Source: Methylobacterium mesophilicum (GTDB lineage Bacteria > Pseudomonadota > Alphaproteobacteria > Rhizobiales > Beijerinckiaceae). Taken from it: a stretch of 43,041 bases of DNA. Under the pieces are notes generated by a model. It searched no databases, had not been told where the DNA came from, and saw only the letters and a program-made list of their open reading frames with translations. The first letter of the stretch is position 1. The number at the start of each line of letters is the position of its first letter. The DNA lies in the NCBI RefSeq assembly GCF_022179445.1, contig NZ_BPQU01000014.1, forward strand, positions 100,588 to 143,628, written 5' to 3'. Below, in pieces: positions 1 to 8,763 of this stretch. The position numbers were made by a program, and so were the translations under genes.

Positions 1-360
1 CTGCTCCGGCTGGAAAAGAGCTTCGCACAGGATCTGAACAACGACGGCCAGATCGGAGTTGCAAGCATTCCAAACGCGATCGATGTAGGCTCGACCGGCA
101 CTGACAAATTCGTGGCCAGCGCGGGCGTGGACAACTTCGTGTTCCACGCCAACTTCGGCAAGGACGTGATTTCAGGGTTCGACGTCAAGCAGGACGGGCT
201 GTGGTTTGATCACACCGTGTTCTCCAGCCCAGCGGACATCCTGAGCCACGCCGCTGACGTGAACGGAAACGTCACCATTGTTCTGGACGCCAACAACTCG
301 GTGACGCTACAGGGTGTCACCAAGGCTCAATTGACTGCGTCCGACTTCCACCTAGTGTAA
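1..360 (+). CDS. C-terminal part of a secreted RTX-type protein (partial)
   Basis: The reading frame is open from base 1 and ends with TAA at 358-360, so this is the last 119 codons of a longer gene. The visible start has a SFAQDLNNDGQIGV segment, a motif that recurs in large secreted alphaproteobacterial proteins. The final 80 residues (DNFVFHANFGKDVISGF onwards, ending DFHLV) have the glycine/aspartate/asparagine-rich beta-roll and hydrophobic tail expected of an uncleaved C-terminal type I secretion signal. The adaptor and ABC exporter for such a substrate lie immediately downstream on the opposite strand, which supports the reading. The catalytic or adhesive N-terminal part is outside the window, so the activity cannot be told. 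Confidence 0.75.
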   Translation: MLRLEKSFAQDLNNDGQIGVASIPNAIDVGSTGTDKFVASAGVDNFVFHANFGKDVISGFDVKQDGLWFDHTVFSSPADILSHAADVNGNVTIVLDANNSVTLQGVTKAQLTASDFHLV

Positions 361-375
361 GCGGCAACCAAGCTG

Positions 376-401
376 GGCGGCTCTGTAGAGGCAGGGCCGC
401 C
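376..401 (+). terminator. Hairpin terminator after the RTX gene
   Basis: A 10-bp stem (GGCGGCTCTG against CAGGGCCGCC, one G-U pair) with a 6-nt loop begins 16 nt after the stop codon. No T-tract follows, so this is a stem-only terminator candidate between two convergent transcription units. Confidence 0.45.
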
Positions 402-723
402 ATGGTCGGAACGCCTCGCCTCTCGTCCGATTTTAGGATGCACCGGGACCGTGCGTAGTTCATGACTATGCAGCCCGGAACGCACCGTGGGTGGGGTAAT
501 CGCGTCTGCGGCTGAGCCGATCAGGTCGAGCGTGCGGTCGCTCGTTGCGCCGAGAGGGGACGTGAAACCGCGATGATGAGAAAAAAACGCTGGGCTGATC
601 GAGCCGATCTGAAACGTTGCATCTTCCGTTCGTGCCTCACCGCCTGGTGGGAGTTCTCGGCCCGGTTGTTCTTGTGCGGGCTCTACTCATCCCGGCCTGA
701 ATCATCGAGCCCCGCCGAGGCGC
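402..723. other. Gene-free stretch between convergent genes
   Basis: Together with the hairpin at 376-401, this fills the 363 bases between the RTX stop and the adaptor stop. Short open frames exist but show no recognisable protein. I see no RNA gene or repeat. Confidence 0.4.
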
Positions 724-2031
724 TCATTTCTCCCGCCACGCTTTCGCGACCTGATCCTGCAACGGCTTGGTCAGGTATGAGATGGCGGTGCGGTCACCGG
801 TTTGGATGAAGCTCTCAACCGGCATGCCGGGCACAAGCTTCAGTCCTTTGAGACGGTCGAGTTCCGACGCCGGAACGCTCATGCGGATCGTGTAGAACGC
901 CGCTCCCGACTTGGCGTCCTGGCTGACATCGGCCGACACCCGGCTCACTTCGCCGGTCAACTCTGGCGTGGTGCGCTGGTTGAAAGCGGAGAAGCGGAGC
1001 ACCGCCTTCTGCCCGATCCGCACCTGGTCGATGTCTTGCGGCTGGATCTTGGCTTCAACCGTTAGCGCATCCGCCTCTGGCACGATCAGCATGATTGGCT
1101 CAGCCCCTGGCGTGATGACGCCCCCCACGGTGTGAACGTTGAGCTGGTGCACCTTTCCGCTCTGGGGCGCGCGAATGTCCACGCGCTTGAGCTGGTCTTC
1201 GGCCGCGACCTTTTTTTCAATCAGCTCCGAGGTTTTGGCCCGGATCTCGGCCAGGTCCTTGCCGACCTCCGTTCGTAGGTCCTGGTCGATCTGCAGGACC
1301 TGGAGCTCAGTTTCGCTGATCCTGCCTTTGGTTTGAGCGATGCTGGACATAAGCGTGCCCCGCTCACCCTCGATCCGAGCCGCATCGCGTTCCAGAGCCG
1401 TCATCCGCCCGATTGAGATCAGATTCTTCTGCCAAAGCTCGCGAACGCCCTTCAGCTCCTCGAACACGAGCGCGAGTTCGCGCTTCTTGGCCGCTAGCTG
1501 GTCGGTGAGACCCGAGATTTGTTCGCGGAGCTGAGCGATGCGCTCCTTGAACTGCGCGCTCTGACCGTCCCGTGCCGCACGGCGGATTCCAAATAGCTTT
1601 TGCTCGCCCTGGACCACCCGGGCCACCTCGGGATCCTTTGTTCGTGCCAAAAGATCGGCCGGAAACACGATCCGCTCGGTTCCGTCCTGCTCGGCTTCGT
1701 CGCGGGCCTGCTTGGCCGCGAGTTCGTCTAAACTTTTTGTGACAATCGTCAGATTGGCGCGGGTTTGCGTGTCGTCGAGGCGCACCACCACGTCGCCGGC
1801 TTTGACGGGATCCCCCTCGCGCACCTTGATTTCACTCACCACGCCGCCGGTCGGGTGCTGAACCTTCTTCACGTTCGAGTCCACAACCAGCGATCCCGGC
1901 GCGATCACGGCACCGGACAGTTCCGCAGTCGCCGCCCAGCCCCCGATACCAAAAGTTAAAAGGCCGGCGACCGCCGCCCCGCCCATCAGCGAGCGGTGCA
2001 TCGAGCGATAGGTTCTGCTGTTGGGTTGCAT
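724..2031 (-). CDS. Type I secretion periplasmic adaptor (HlyD/PrtE family)
   Basis: Membrane fusion protein of 435 residues, linking the inner-membrane ABC exporter to an outer-membrane TolC-type channel. A single N-terminal membrane segment lies at about residues 17-36. A barrel-sandwich (lipoyl-like) half follows at 45-85 (QHPTGGVVSEIKVREGD), then a long charged alpha-helical hairpin at roughly 150-270, then a beta-barrel region after 290. This order and length fit the PrtE/AprE/RsaE branch. The gene starts 5 bp after the exporter stop codon, so the two are co-transcribed and probably translationally coupled. The likely substrate is the RTX protein converging from the left end. No outer-membrane channel gene is visible, so a chromosomal TolC elsewhere is presumably shared. 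Confidence 0.92.
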   Translation of the reverse strand: MQPNSRTYRSMHRSLMGGAAVAGLLTFGIGGWAATAELSGAVIAPGSLVVDSNVKKVQHPTGGVVSEIKVREGDPVKAGDVVVRLDDTQTRANLTIVTKSLDELAAKQARDEAEQDGTERIVFPADLLARTKDPEVARVVQGEQKLFGIRRAARDGQSAQFKERIAQLREQISGLTDQLAAKKRELALVFEELKGVRELWQKNLISIGRMTALERDAARIEGERGTLMSSIAQTKGRISETELQVLQIDQDLRTEVGKDLAEIRAKTSELIEKKVAAEDQLKRVDIRAPQSGKVHQLNVHTVGGVITPGAEPIMLIVPEADALTVEAKIQPQDIDQVRIGQKAVLRFSAFNQRTTPELTGEVSRVSADVSQDAKSGAAFYTIRMSVPASELDRLKGLKLVPGMPVESFIQTGDRTAISYLTKPLQDQVAKAWREK

Positions 2032-2036
2032 GTTGA

Positions 2037-3809
2037 TCAGACCGCTCCGGCCGCTGCGGCTGCGGGACGCACAGGCCCACCCGGCGCCGGCATGCCCGCC
2101 GGCACCACCGCCTGCGCGGCCGGACGCATGATCTGCTCCTTGGGTCCCAACGCCTTGGCTTCGCCGCCGCCCATCACAAGCACCTGGTCGACGGCCGCCA
2201 AGGCGCTCGGCCGATGCGCTACGATCACCGCAATCCCATTGCGCGCCCGCACATTCGCGATCGCCTGCGTCAGCGCTTGTTCGCCTTCGCTGTCTAGGTT
2301 TGAGTTGGGCTCGTCCAGCACCACAAGGAACGGATCGCCATACAGGGCCCGAGCTAGGCCAATGCGCTGTCGTTGTCCGCCCGACAGCGCCATGCCGCCC
2401 TCGCCGACACGCGTGTCGTAGCCCTGTAAGAGACGCACAATCAGCTGATGCACCCCCGCCTGCTCGGCGGCCCGGATGATCGTCTCAGGATCGGCGTCGG
2501 GTTCAAATCGGGCGATGTTCTGCCCGATCGTGCCGTCAAACAGTTCGATATCCTGCGGCAGATAGCCGACATGCCGACCCAAAGCTTCGGGCGACCATTG
2601 ATCCAGCGCCGCTCCGTCGAGCCGCACGCTGCCGCGCGCCGGCCGCCACACGCCCACTAACGCTCGCGCCAGCGACGATTTGCCCGACGCGCTCGGGCCG
2701 ATGACGCCCAGCGCGCTGCCGCTTCGCAGGGCAAATGACAGGTCCCTGACGACAAGCCGCTGATCGCCGGGTGGCACCACGCTGAGCGCCTCGACCGACA
2801 GCGTCGACGCGGGCGGGCGCAAGGGCAGCGGCTCGGCGGTCTCGGGAACGGCCGCGAAAAGTTCGCGCAAACGCGCCCAGCTTTGACGAGCGCCGGCAAA
2901 CGCCTTCCAGTGCGCGATCGCCAGCTCAACCGGCGCCAGAGCGCGGGCGGACAGGATCGAGCCCGCGATGATGATGCCGCTGCTCGCCTCGCCATGGATG
3001 ACAAGATAAGCCCCAAGACCGAGCACGCCTGATTGCAAGGCCATACGCGCCACCTTGGACGCGCCACCGAGCCCACCCGCAACGTCGCCTGCACGTTCGT
3101 GTGCATCCAGATGCTGCTGGTTGACCGCACTCCAGCGCGCGCTCAAGCGCCCGCCCATGCCCATGGCGGCGACGACCTCGGCGTTGCGCCGGCTCGCTTC
3201 CGCAAGGCCCATGCGCGTTGCCCCATGCAGGGCCGCAGCCTTGACGGGCCTGCGAGTGAACGCTTCGGTGCAGATCGTCAATAGTACCAGCACAAGGGCT
3301 CCCGCCGAAGCGGCAAGGCCGATCAAAGGATGGAACAGGAAGCAGATCGCCAAATAGAACGGCATCCAAGGCAGATCAAAAAAGGCTAGCGGCCCGCCTC
3401 CGGCGAGGAAGCTCCGCACCTGATCAAGATCGCGCAAGGGCTGCAGGCCCGCGCCTCCCCCCCGCCCCATCAAGGGCAGACGGGTTACAAGGGTGAACAC
3501 CCGCGGGCTTAAATGTTCATCCAACGACCGAGCCATGCGCGCGAGCACGCGCTGGCGGCAAAAGTCGAGCGCCGCTTGACTCCCATAGAGAACAGCGGCC
3601 AAAGCCGAAAGGGCGATCAGGGTCGGCACGCTCCGGCTCGGGAGGACCCGGTCGTAAACCTGGAGCATGTAGAACGAGCCGGTAAGGTAAAGGACGTTAA
3701 TCAGAGCGCTGAACAGGAACAGCCCGATCACAGCGCCCCGGCAGCCGCGCACGACCAACAAAAAGCTCACCGGAGAAGGCTTCGAGGCGGCGGATGCTGA
3801 TGGCTGCAC
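2037..3809 (-). CDS. Type I secretion ABC transporter, permease-ATPase (PrtD family)
   Basis: Half-size ABC exporter: an N-terminal transmembrane domain (about residues 15-310 of 590) is fused to a nucleotide-binding domain. Visible are Walker A GPSASGKS (about 371-378), the LSGGQRQR signature (from about 475) and Walker B FLVVLDEP (494-500). It powers export of C-terminal-signal substrates from cytoplasm to the outside with the HlyD-type partner just downstream. The frame extends to a TTG at 3851, but I prefer the GTG at 3807-3809 because GGAAAG lies 6 nt upstream of it. No peptidase C39 domain is present, which agrees with a PrtD-type exporter that does not cleave its substrate. Confidence 0.92.
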   Translation of the reverse strand: MQPSASAASKPSPVSFLLVVRGCRGAVIGLFLFSALINVLYLTGSFYMLQVYDRVLPSRSVPTLIALSALAAVLYGSQAALDFCRQRVLARMARSLDEHLSPRVFTLVTRLPLMGRGGGAGLQPLRDLDQVRSFLAGGGPLAFFDLPWMPFYLAICFLFHPLIGLAASAGALVLVLLTICTEAFTRRPVKAAALHGATRMGLAEASRRNAEVVAAMGMGGRLSARWSAVNQQHLDAHERAGDVAGGLGGASKVARMALQSGVLGLGAYLVIHGEASSGIIIAGSILSARALAPVELAIAHWKAFAGARQSWARLRELFAAVPETAEPLPLRPPASTLSVEALSVVPPGDQRLVVRDLSFALRSGSALGVIGPSASGKSSLARALVGVWRPARGSVRLDGAALDQWSPEALGRHVGYLPQDIELFDGTIGQNIARFEPDADPETIIRAAEQAGVHQLIVRLLQGYDTRVGEGGMALSGGQRQRIGLARALYGDPFLVVLDEPNSNLDSEGEQALTQAIANVRARNGIAVIVAHRPSALAAVDQVLVMGGGEAKALGPKEQIMRPAAQAVVPAGMPAPGGPVRPAAAAAGAV

Positions 3810-4057
3810 GTCGTCTTTCCACAATCCTGGGCTCGGGCCAAGGTAAATCAATCACTTAAGGCTGTGCTTTGAGTGGCTCAGAACGCGCAAAACTGGTGCG
3901 AGAGGCTCAACTCCTACACACTCTGGACGGCGACCACTTGGCACCGGCTCTTCTATTCCGATTAGTATGACTGCGGATGCAGTAAATATGTGTCCAAGCA
4001 AAATATTAACGCCCGCTTAACAGGTCGGTCACTTCCTGCAACGGCTCGACAGGTTCA

Positions 4058-4600
4058 ATGAAGTTCGCACGCCTCCGCGGCTTGCTCCATTGGTCAGGCC
4101 TGCCCGAGGACATCAGGAAGGCCCGGATCGCTCAGTACCAGAAGCAGTTCGCCCAGATCTTCGGAAAAGGGCGCTGCTTCGAGAATTACGAGGTCGGCTG
4201 CACGATCGCCGAGCTCGACGGCGAATTGCCGGATTCCTTCGCCCGGGCGAACCTTGAAACGCCCCCGGACCGGGTCTGGGCCGAGATCCAGGACGGGCAG
4301 GTGGTGCTGTCCGGCTGGGTGGTCTCGGCGAGCCGGGCCAAGGCGACGCTCGTCGCCGAGGTCGGCGGCGCGTTTGAGCGGATACCGTGGGCGTCCACCG
4401 GCCCGACGTGATTGCGGCGGTCCTGGGCGACAGGCCGACCACCATGGAGGATGCCCGCTGCGGCTTCCGCCTCACCCTTCCTTACGCACTCCACCTCGAA
4501 GTGCTGCTCTCGATCGAGGTTGAACACGAGCTCGTGCCATGGTTGTTGGTCATCTTTACGCACCCGGTGAAGCGGACGACGCTGCAGGGGGTAAGGCGGC
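4058..4600 (+). pseudogene. Frameshifted remnant of a glycan-island gene, domain unrecognised
   Basis: The first frame (ATG at 4058) codes 117 residues and stops at 4411. The plausible continuation (VGVHRPDVIAAVLGDRPTT and on to HELVPWLLVIF) is in another frame entered at about 4383-4387, so one base appears to be missing near 4384. The merged product would read ERIP-VGVHRPDV without a break. The second frame stays open to 4773, but past about 4600 it only mirrors the opposite-strand gene, so the 3' part is probably lost. The merged region looks like a beta-rich accessory domain of about 170 residues. I do not recognise its family and infer only a link with the glycan cluster. A sequencing error is the alternative to true decay. 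Confidence 0.55.
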
Positions 4601-6244
4601 CTATCGCCTTCCGTCCAGCCAGTGCCACACCTGCTGGAACGGCGTGCGGGGCCGGTCGAGCACCTTCGCCACCTCAGCGGCGAGCCGCGCGGCGACGATC
4701 TCGCGGGCCGGATCGTCGTAGTGGACGATGTCGTAGAAGGTCCCCTCTTCCCGATCGCGAAAGATGCTGCTGAGGTCGAGTGCCATGAAGGTGCTGCGAT
4801 ACGGCCGTCGCGCAGCGAGTTCGGCGGTGAACGCTTCCAGTTTGCTGTATTGGCGATCGAGATAGGCCAGAAATGATCCCGAAGCGACGCTTCGCTCCAC
4901 CTCGGTGAGGTGGCGCTTGCGCAGCACCGTGGGCTGCAGGACGCTCAAGATCGGCACGGCGTGGTCGTGGGATAGCTTGGTCAAGCGGTGCGCGGCGAGC
5001 TGGTAGTGGTGGATCACCGCGTCCTCCCAACCGGGCGTCTGCCAGCCCACCTCCGCCCGCAACCGTTTCAGCTCCCCGTAGATAAGACTGATCAGCGCGT
5101 CGTAGGATAGGCCATCTTCGCGCGCACGGGGATCGTGCGTGTCAAAGAAATGGTCGTAGAGCCGCTCGGTGATGAAGGCATTGTATGGGTAGCCAGGCCG
5201 CGGATCGTAGGTCCAGGGCTGGAAGAGGTCGGTGCTACCACTGACAACGATGATTGCGTCCGGGTTGTAATTTACCAGACGCGACCAGATCAGGTGCGTC
5301 ATTTGCGTGAGACAACTGGACATCACCCCGAAATTGTAGACCTTCGCGCTGGCGAGACCGTTTGCCCGCAAGATCCGTTCGATCCGCCCCGGCAGGGTGT
5401 TGACGATGTCGCCACCGTCTATCGTGGTCGAGTCGCCGACCACGAGGATCCGGGTTTCGCTGCTCGGTTTGCGTTCCACGATTGGAGCCGCATTCAAGAA
5501 TCCGTGGGCATCGAAAGGCACGCCGTAATGGCTCGCTCCTGGCTTGCCGGCGAACTGGATGAAGGTGCTGGGATACCGCGTGTTCGAGTCGAGGTAACCG
5601 AAATGGTGCAGGAATTTGCGCCGCCGCGCAGCATCCTCGCTTTCCGGAGGCGGCCAGATTGGCTCCAGGTCAGGAACGGTTAGAACCGCCAGCGTCGCCT
5701 CTTCTAGGGTAGCGTAGCCGGCAGCATTCAGCTGGACACCGTCGTCACTGAAGCCGGGCTTGAGCACTCCCGTCTCGGTGGCCAAGATGGGATCGTAGTC
5801 AATGAAGTGAGCGCCGTACTCATGCAGGTGATCGCGAAGCCACGCGTTCACCCCTTTGATCAGCGCGAGCGGCAATCCGGCCACCGCGGGTGCATCGGGG
5901 TCCACCGGGGGGATCGAACCGACCCAGGTCCGCACGTAGAGGTCGCGCGTATCATCTAGAATCGCGACAATGTTGGCTACGATCCCGTCTAGCGTTGGCG
6001 CTCGATCGCGGTCCAGGATGTCGTCGCGGCCGCAGATCAGGTGCAAACCCTTTCCACCGTAGAGAGCGATTTCCGAACGGAGGCGGCGGGCAGCGTCTCG
6101 AGTGGACTGCCCGGCAATTCCGCGGCCGACCGCCATAGGTCCCGTGAATAGATTCGGGTTGTGGGAAGTCCACCCCGCAGTCACAGAATCGCCGATAAAA
6201 ATAATGGGACCGAACGGGAACAGTGGCTTGTTCTGGGTGCTCAT
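4601..6244 (-). CDS. Tandem SGNH/GDSL hydrolase-like protein
   Basis: Protein of 547 residues with two SGNH-fold halves. The first (about 10-190) has block I IIFIGDSVTAGW (Ser20), but its block III reads GRDDI where GxND is usual, and its block V reads DDGVQLNAAGY, with Gln171 in place of the catalytic His. The second half (about 263-530) has VVGDSTT (Ser272), SGSTD in place of GxND, and DIVH (Asp505, His508), so a Ser-Asp-His triad is possible only there. I chose ATG 6242-6244, because the longer frame runs through the upstream coding region. It begins 22 bp after the stop of the glycosyltransferase gene, so both are probably in one operon. An esterase or transacylase acting on O-acyl groups of a surface glycan is inferred. 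Confidence 0.8.
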   Translation of the reverse strand: MSTQNKPLFPFGPIIFIGDSVTAGWTSHNPNLFTGPMAVGRGIAGQSTRDAARRLRSEIALYGGKGLHLICGRDDILDRDRAPTLDGIVANIVAILDDTRDLYVRTWVGSIPPVDPDAPAVAGLPLALIKGVNAWLRDHLHEYGAHFIDYDPILATETGVLKPGFSDDGVQLNAAGYATLEEATLAVLTVPDLEPIWPPPESEDAARRRKFLHHFGYLDSNTRYPSTFIQFAGKPGASHYGVPFDAHGFLNAAPIVERKPSSETRILVVGDSTTIDGGDIVNTLPGRIERILRANGLASAKVYNFGVMSSCLTQMTHLIWSRLVNYNPDAIIVVSGSTDLFQPWTYDPRPGYPYNAFITERLYDHFFDTHDPRAREDGLSYDALISLIYGELKRLRAEVGWQTPGWEDAVIHHYQLAAHRLTKLSHDHAVPILSVLQPTVLRKRHLTEVERSVASGSFLAYLDRQYSKLEAFTAELAARRPYRSTFMALDLSSIFRDREEGTFYDIVHYDDPAREIVAARLAAEVAKVLDRPRTPFQQVWHWLDGRR

Positions 6245-6266
6245 GCCGTTGCGATCTAAATGGGCT

Positions 6267-7511
6267 TCAGTGCGCCGCGAAAACCTCAATGCCGGCGAGG
6301 TGCAGGTACTGCTCCTCGACGAGATCGACCTTGAGGTAACGGAAGCGAGCGTTATCGAAGCGCAGATGGAGGGGGAGTCCGGGATGGCAATAGGCGTCGA
6401 CCGCATCGAAGACGAGGCGATAATCCTGCTCGGTCTCGCCAAGCCAGACGCGCATCAGCTGCGCCCGTTCGCTGGGCTGCCCCCAGCGGTTGTAGATACG
6501 GATCTCGGAGACGCTCTCGACCGCGCCGAGGTCCAGCACGAACCATGGATTCTGGTCGAGGCCCGTATGGAAGAAGAACGACGTGTCGCCGGTCGTATGC
6601 TCACCGTAGATCCCCGCCGTGCCGGACCAATGTGAGGCGGAGCTGGCGCGCCAGGTCTTGCCGAGCGCAATATTCTCGGACGGCCGCGCCGATACCAGCG
6701 TGTCCGTCTCCAACTCCCCGATCAGAGTTTTGATCTTCTTCGAGGCCTCCCGGAGGGGTGGGATCTCCAAGTCGAGCTTGTAGATCAGGTTCGACAGGAT
6801 GCTCTGGTCGAAGCGGTGGTCGACGAAGCCATCCAAATCCGGCAGGTCCATCCGGTTGGGGATGTCGGTGACGATCCGTTCGTCGCCGGCATAGCGCAAC
6901 CATTCGGTGACGAGGTGGCGGGTCTCAGGGCTGACCATAAACGCGACCCAAGTTGCCTGGATCTGGTCGGCATTCCAGTAGCGCTCCGTGTCGCAGTCCA
7001 TGAGCACGAAGCAGTCACGCTTGGTCCAGGCCCGCTGCGGCTTGCCGTGGAGTACGCCGACCGCGACCCGGCGTCCGGACCCGGCGAGCCAGGCCAGGAG
7101 CGGCGTGACCGGCGGCAGGGGATCGGCGTCGATCGCCTGCATGCCAGTATCGGTGAACACGATGAAGTCGCCGTCGCAACTGTGCGAGACCGCCTCTGCG
7201 ATAATGTAGGGCTTCCAGGCCCAATTCCCGGCGCCCCGGGACCGGTCTAGAATATCTTCGTGCATCCGATAGTAAGCCGTCTGGCGCAATCGGTCGGGTG
7301 ACCAGCTCTCAATCGTATCGAAATCCCCTGTGGCTGCAGCTGCTGCTACCAGTCGGCGCTGACTCTCCACGTAATGATATTTTGTGGCAAAGCTGACCAG
7401 CGTCTTGCGGCGCCCGCGCAGCGTCCGCCGCTGCCTCATCAACACCTCTGCACGATGCATTGCATAGGCGTTGACGCAGAGTGCCTCGGGCGCTTCGGCA
7501 TTCCTAACCAA
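6267..7511 (-). CDS. Glycosyltransferase-like protein with C-terminal discoidin (F5/8 type C) domain
   Basis: The N-terminal 270 residues resemble a capsule/exopolysaccharide glycosyltransferase-like family: WAWKPYIIAEA, then IVFTDTG (in place of a YxDAG/DxD-type motif), then WTKRDCFVLMDCD. The C-terminal 130 residues start ENIALGKTWRASSASHW and include WFVLDLGAVESVSEIRIYNR, the pattern of a discoidin/coagulation-factor carbohydrate-binding module. The start is ambiguous: a TTG at 7509-7511 has AGGAG 6 nt upstream, and an ATG at 7437-7439 has AGAGG 5 nt upstream. I give the longer form. The gene precedes the SGNH gene by 22 bp. Predicted role: adding a sugar to a surface polysaccharide, with the module holding the glycan. 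Donor and acceptor cannot be told. Confidence 0.75.
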   Translation of the reverse strand: MVRNAEAPEALCVNAYAMHRAEVLMRQRRTLRGRRKTLVSFATKYHYVESQRRLVAAAAATGDFDTIESWSPDRLRQTAYYRMHEDILDRSRGAGNWAWKPYIIAEAVSHSCDGDFIVFTDTGMQAIDADPLPPVTPLLAWLAGSGRRVAVGVLHGKPQRAWTKRDCFVLMDCDTERYWNADQIQATWVAFMVSPETRHLVTEWLRYAGDERIVTDIPNRMDLPDLDGFVDHRFDQSILSNLIYKLDLEIPPLREASKKIKTLIGELETDTLVSARPSENIALGKTWRASSASHWSGTAGIYGEHTTGDTSFFFHTGLDQNPWFVLDLGAVESVSEIRIYNRWGQPSERAQLMRVWLGETEQDYRLVFDAVDAYCHPGLPLHLRFDNARFRYLKVDLVEEQYLHLAGIEVFAAH

Positions 7512-7714
7512 CTTGATCTCCTGTAAACCGGCTCAAGGCTTGCCCCGACTGTCGTATATTCGGCAACATCACGGCAATCGACTGCCGCACGCAAGGGGAG
7601 CGGCTGCAGCTTGCTCGTCGCGAAACACAAATGCGCTCGCGGCAGCTTTCGCGGGCAAGGCCTCGAAATACGAGCGGTCGGTCTCGGGAATGCGGAGGGT
7701 AGATAGGCGAGAAT

Positions 7715-8035
7715 TTAAGGAAGGTACTTGTCGGACGGAACGGACGGCGTTTTTACTACAACCGTGACCGCGTCAGACAGCGCCTCGAAGGCGGTGGCGT
7801 CGCCTGGTTCCGCTGTGATGATGTCACCGGCGTGCCAAACTTGATCGAACATTCGAACCGTTCCGGACACCACAAGCGTCAGCTCGGTCGCAACCTTATG
7901 AAAATGCTTGTCCTCCCGCGCACCCGCCGGATACCGCTTTAACCCAACCTCAGCGTCTGTGTTGCGCTCGGCACAAGGAACAAAATCCCCCATGAACCAG
8001 CCACCCTTCATGTCCGCGAGACGGTGATGTTTCAT
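7715..8035 (-). CDS. Small cupin-domain protein of the glycan operon
   Basis: Protein of 106 residues forming one cupin barrel. Motif 1 is visible as DKHFHKVATELTLVVSG, with the two His and the Glu that normally bind a metal. Motif 2 (HAGDIITAEPGDATAFEA) keeps the Gly-Asp and Pro but has no clear third His. It is the last gene of a five-gene minus-strand operon and overlaps the preceding nucleotidyltransferase gene by 4 nt (ATGA). Single cupins in sugar clusters may be isomerases, epimerases or sensors of sugar phosphates. Sequence alone does not decide, and I infer only that it acts on the same pathway as its neighbours. Confidence 0.75.
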   Translation of the reverse strand: MKHHRLADMKGGWFMGDFVPCAERNTDAEVGLKRYPAGAREDKHFHKVATELTLVVSGTVRMFDQVWHAGDIITAEPGDATAFEALSDAVTVVVKTPSVPSDKYLP

Positions 8036-8763
8036 GATGTGGATCCACCTTCGGTCAAATGCTCGTAGTTGTTAAGTTGCCGCGCTGACTTGATTGGCAT
8101 GTAGGCATCCTTCGACAGTCTGATTGTCCGAATTGTTTTCTGCTGAAGGATGAGCTCGTTTAGCGCCGGTGCCACGTAGAACAGGCCGTTCACGTGCGCA
8201 TCTTTCAAGACCATCGTCTGCAGGGCGTCGAAGAAATCTCCCGCCTTGCGCAGCCAGTAGAACCCGGCGTTGGCCTGTCGACTAATCGGCCGCTTCTCCG
8301 CAATCTCGATGACCCGGCTTTCCTCGTCAAGGCGCACGAACGAGTAGCGAGGGTGCAAAGACTCGAAGGTGAGCAGCCCACCATCGGCAGAACTCCCACG
8401 AAATTGCTCGACGATATCGACAAAATCGACATTGATCTGATCCGTCGCGTTCAAGATAACCAGCTCTTCGTCTGCCCGGATCCTATCGATTGCCAGCAGT
8501 GCAGTGCAACCGGCGCCTGCAGTCGGTCGCTTGATCTCGAGGATGTCTGCATTCGGCGAGATCAGGCGGACGATGTCTTGGACATGATGCCGCGCATTGT
8601 CGCCGGCGCGGACGCAGACGATGTAGCGGTTGGGATTAAGCGGTGCGAGCGCATTGATCTGCCGCTCCAACATCAGCTGGCCATCAATCTCGGACAGCCA
8701 GACCGGATAGGGATCGTCCTCCGTCTGCGCGCTTGCGCCCGCGGCGAGAATGAGGATGTTCAT
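8032..8763 (-). CDS. Sugar nucleotidyltransferase-like protein with degenerate signature
   Basis: Protein of 243 residues with the fold signs of NTP_transferase enzymes: MNILILAAGAS at the N-terminus, an NATDQ motif near 105, EKRPIS, then VNGLFYVAPALNELI. It is a clear paralogue of the product of 9991-10740 (shared ...SFV.LD...V....EK.PIS..A..G.Y... and VNG.FYVAP). The nucleotide-binding GxGxR...PKPL signature is missing: the loop reads AAGASAQTEDDPYPVWL, lacking the Arg and Lys that hold the triphosphate. It may be a regulatory or structural partner of the canonical paralogue, or an enzyme with a different donor. It overlaps the genes on both sides by 4 nt. Confidence 0.8.
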   Translation of the reverse strand: MNILILAAGASAQTEDDPYPVWLSEIDGQLMLERQINALAPLNPNRYIVCVRAGDNARHHVQDIVRLISPNADILEIKRPTAGAGCTALLAIDRIRADEELVILNATDQINVDFVDIVEQFRGSSADGGLLTFESLHPRYSFVRLDEESRVIEIAEKRPISRQANAGFYWLRKAGDFFDALQTMVLKDAHVNGLFYVAPALNELILQQKTIRTIRLSKDAYMPIKSARQLNNYEHLTEGGSTS

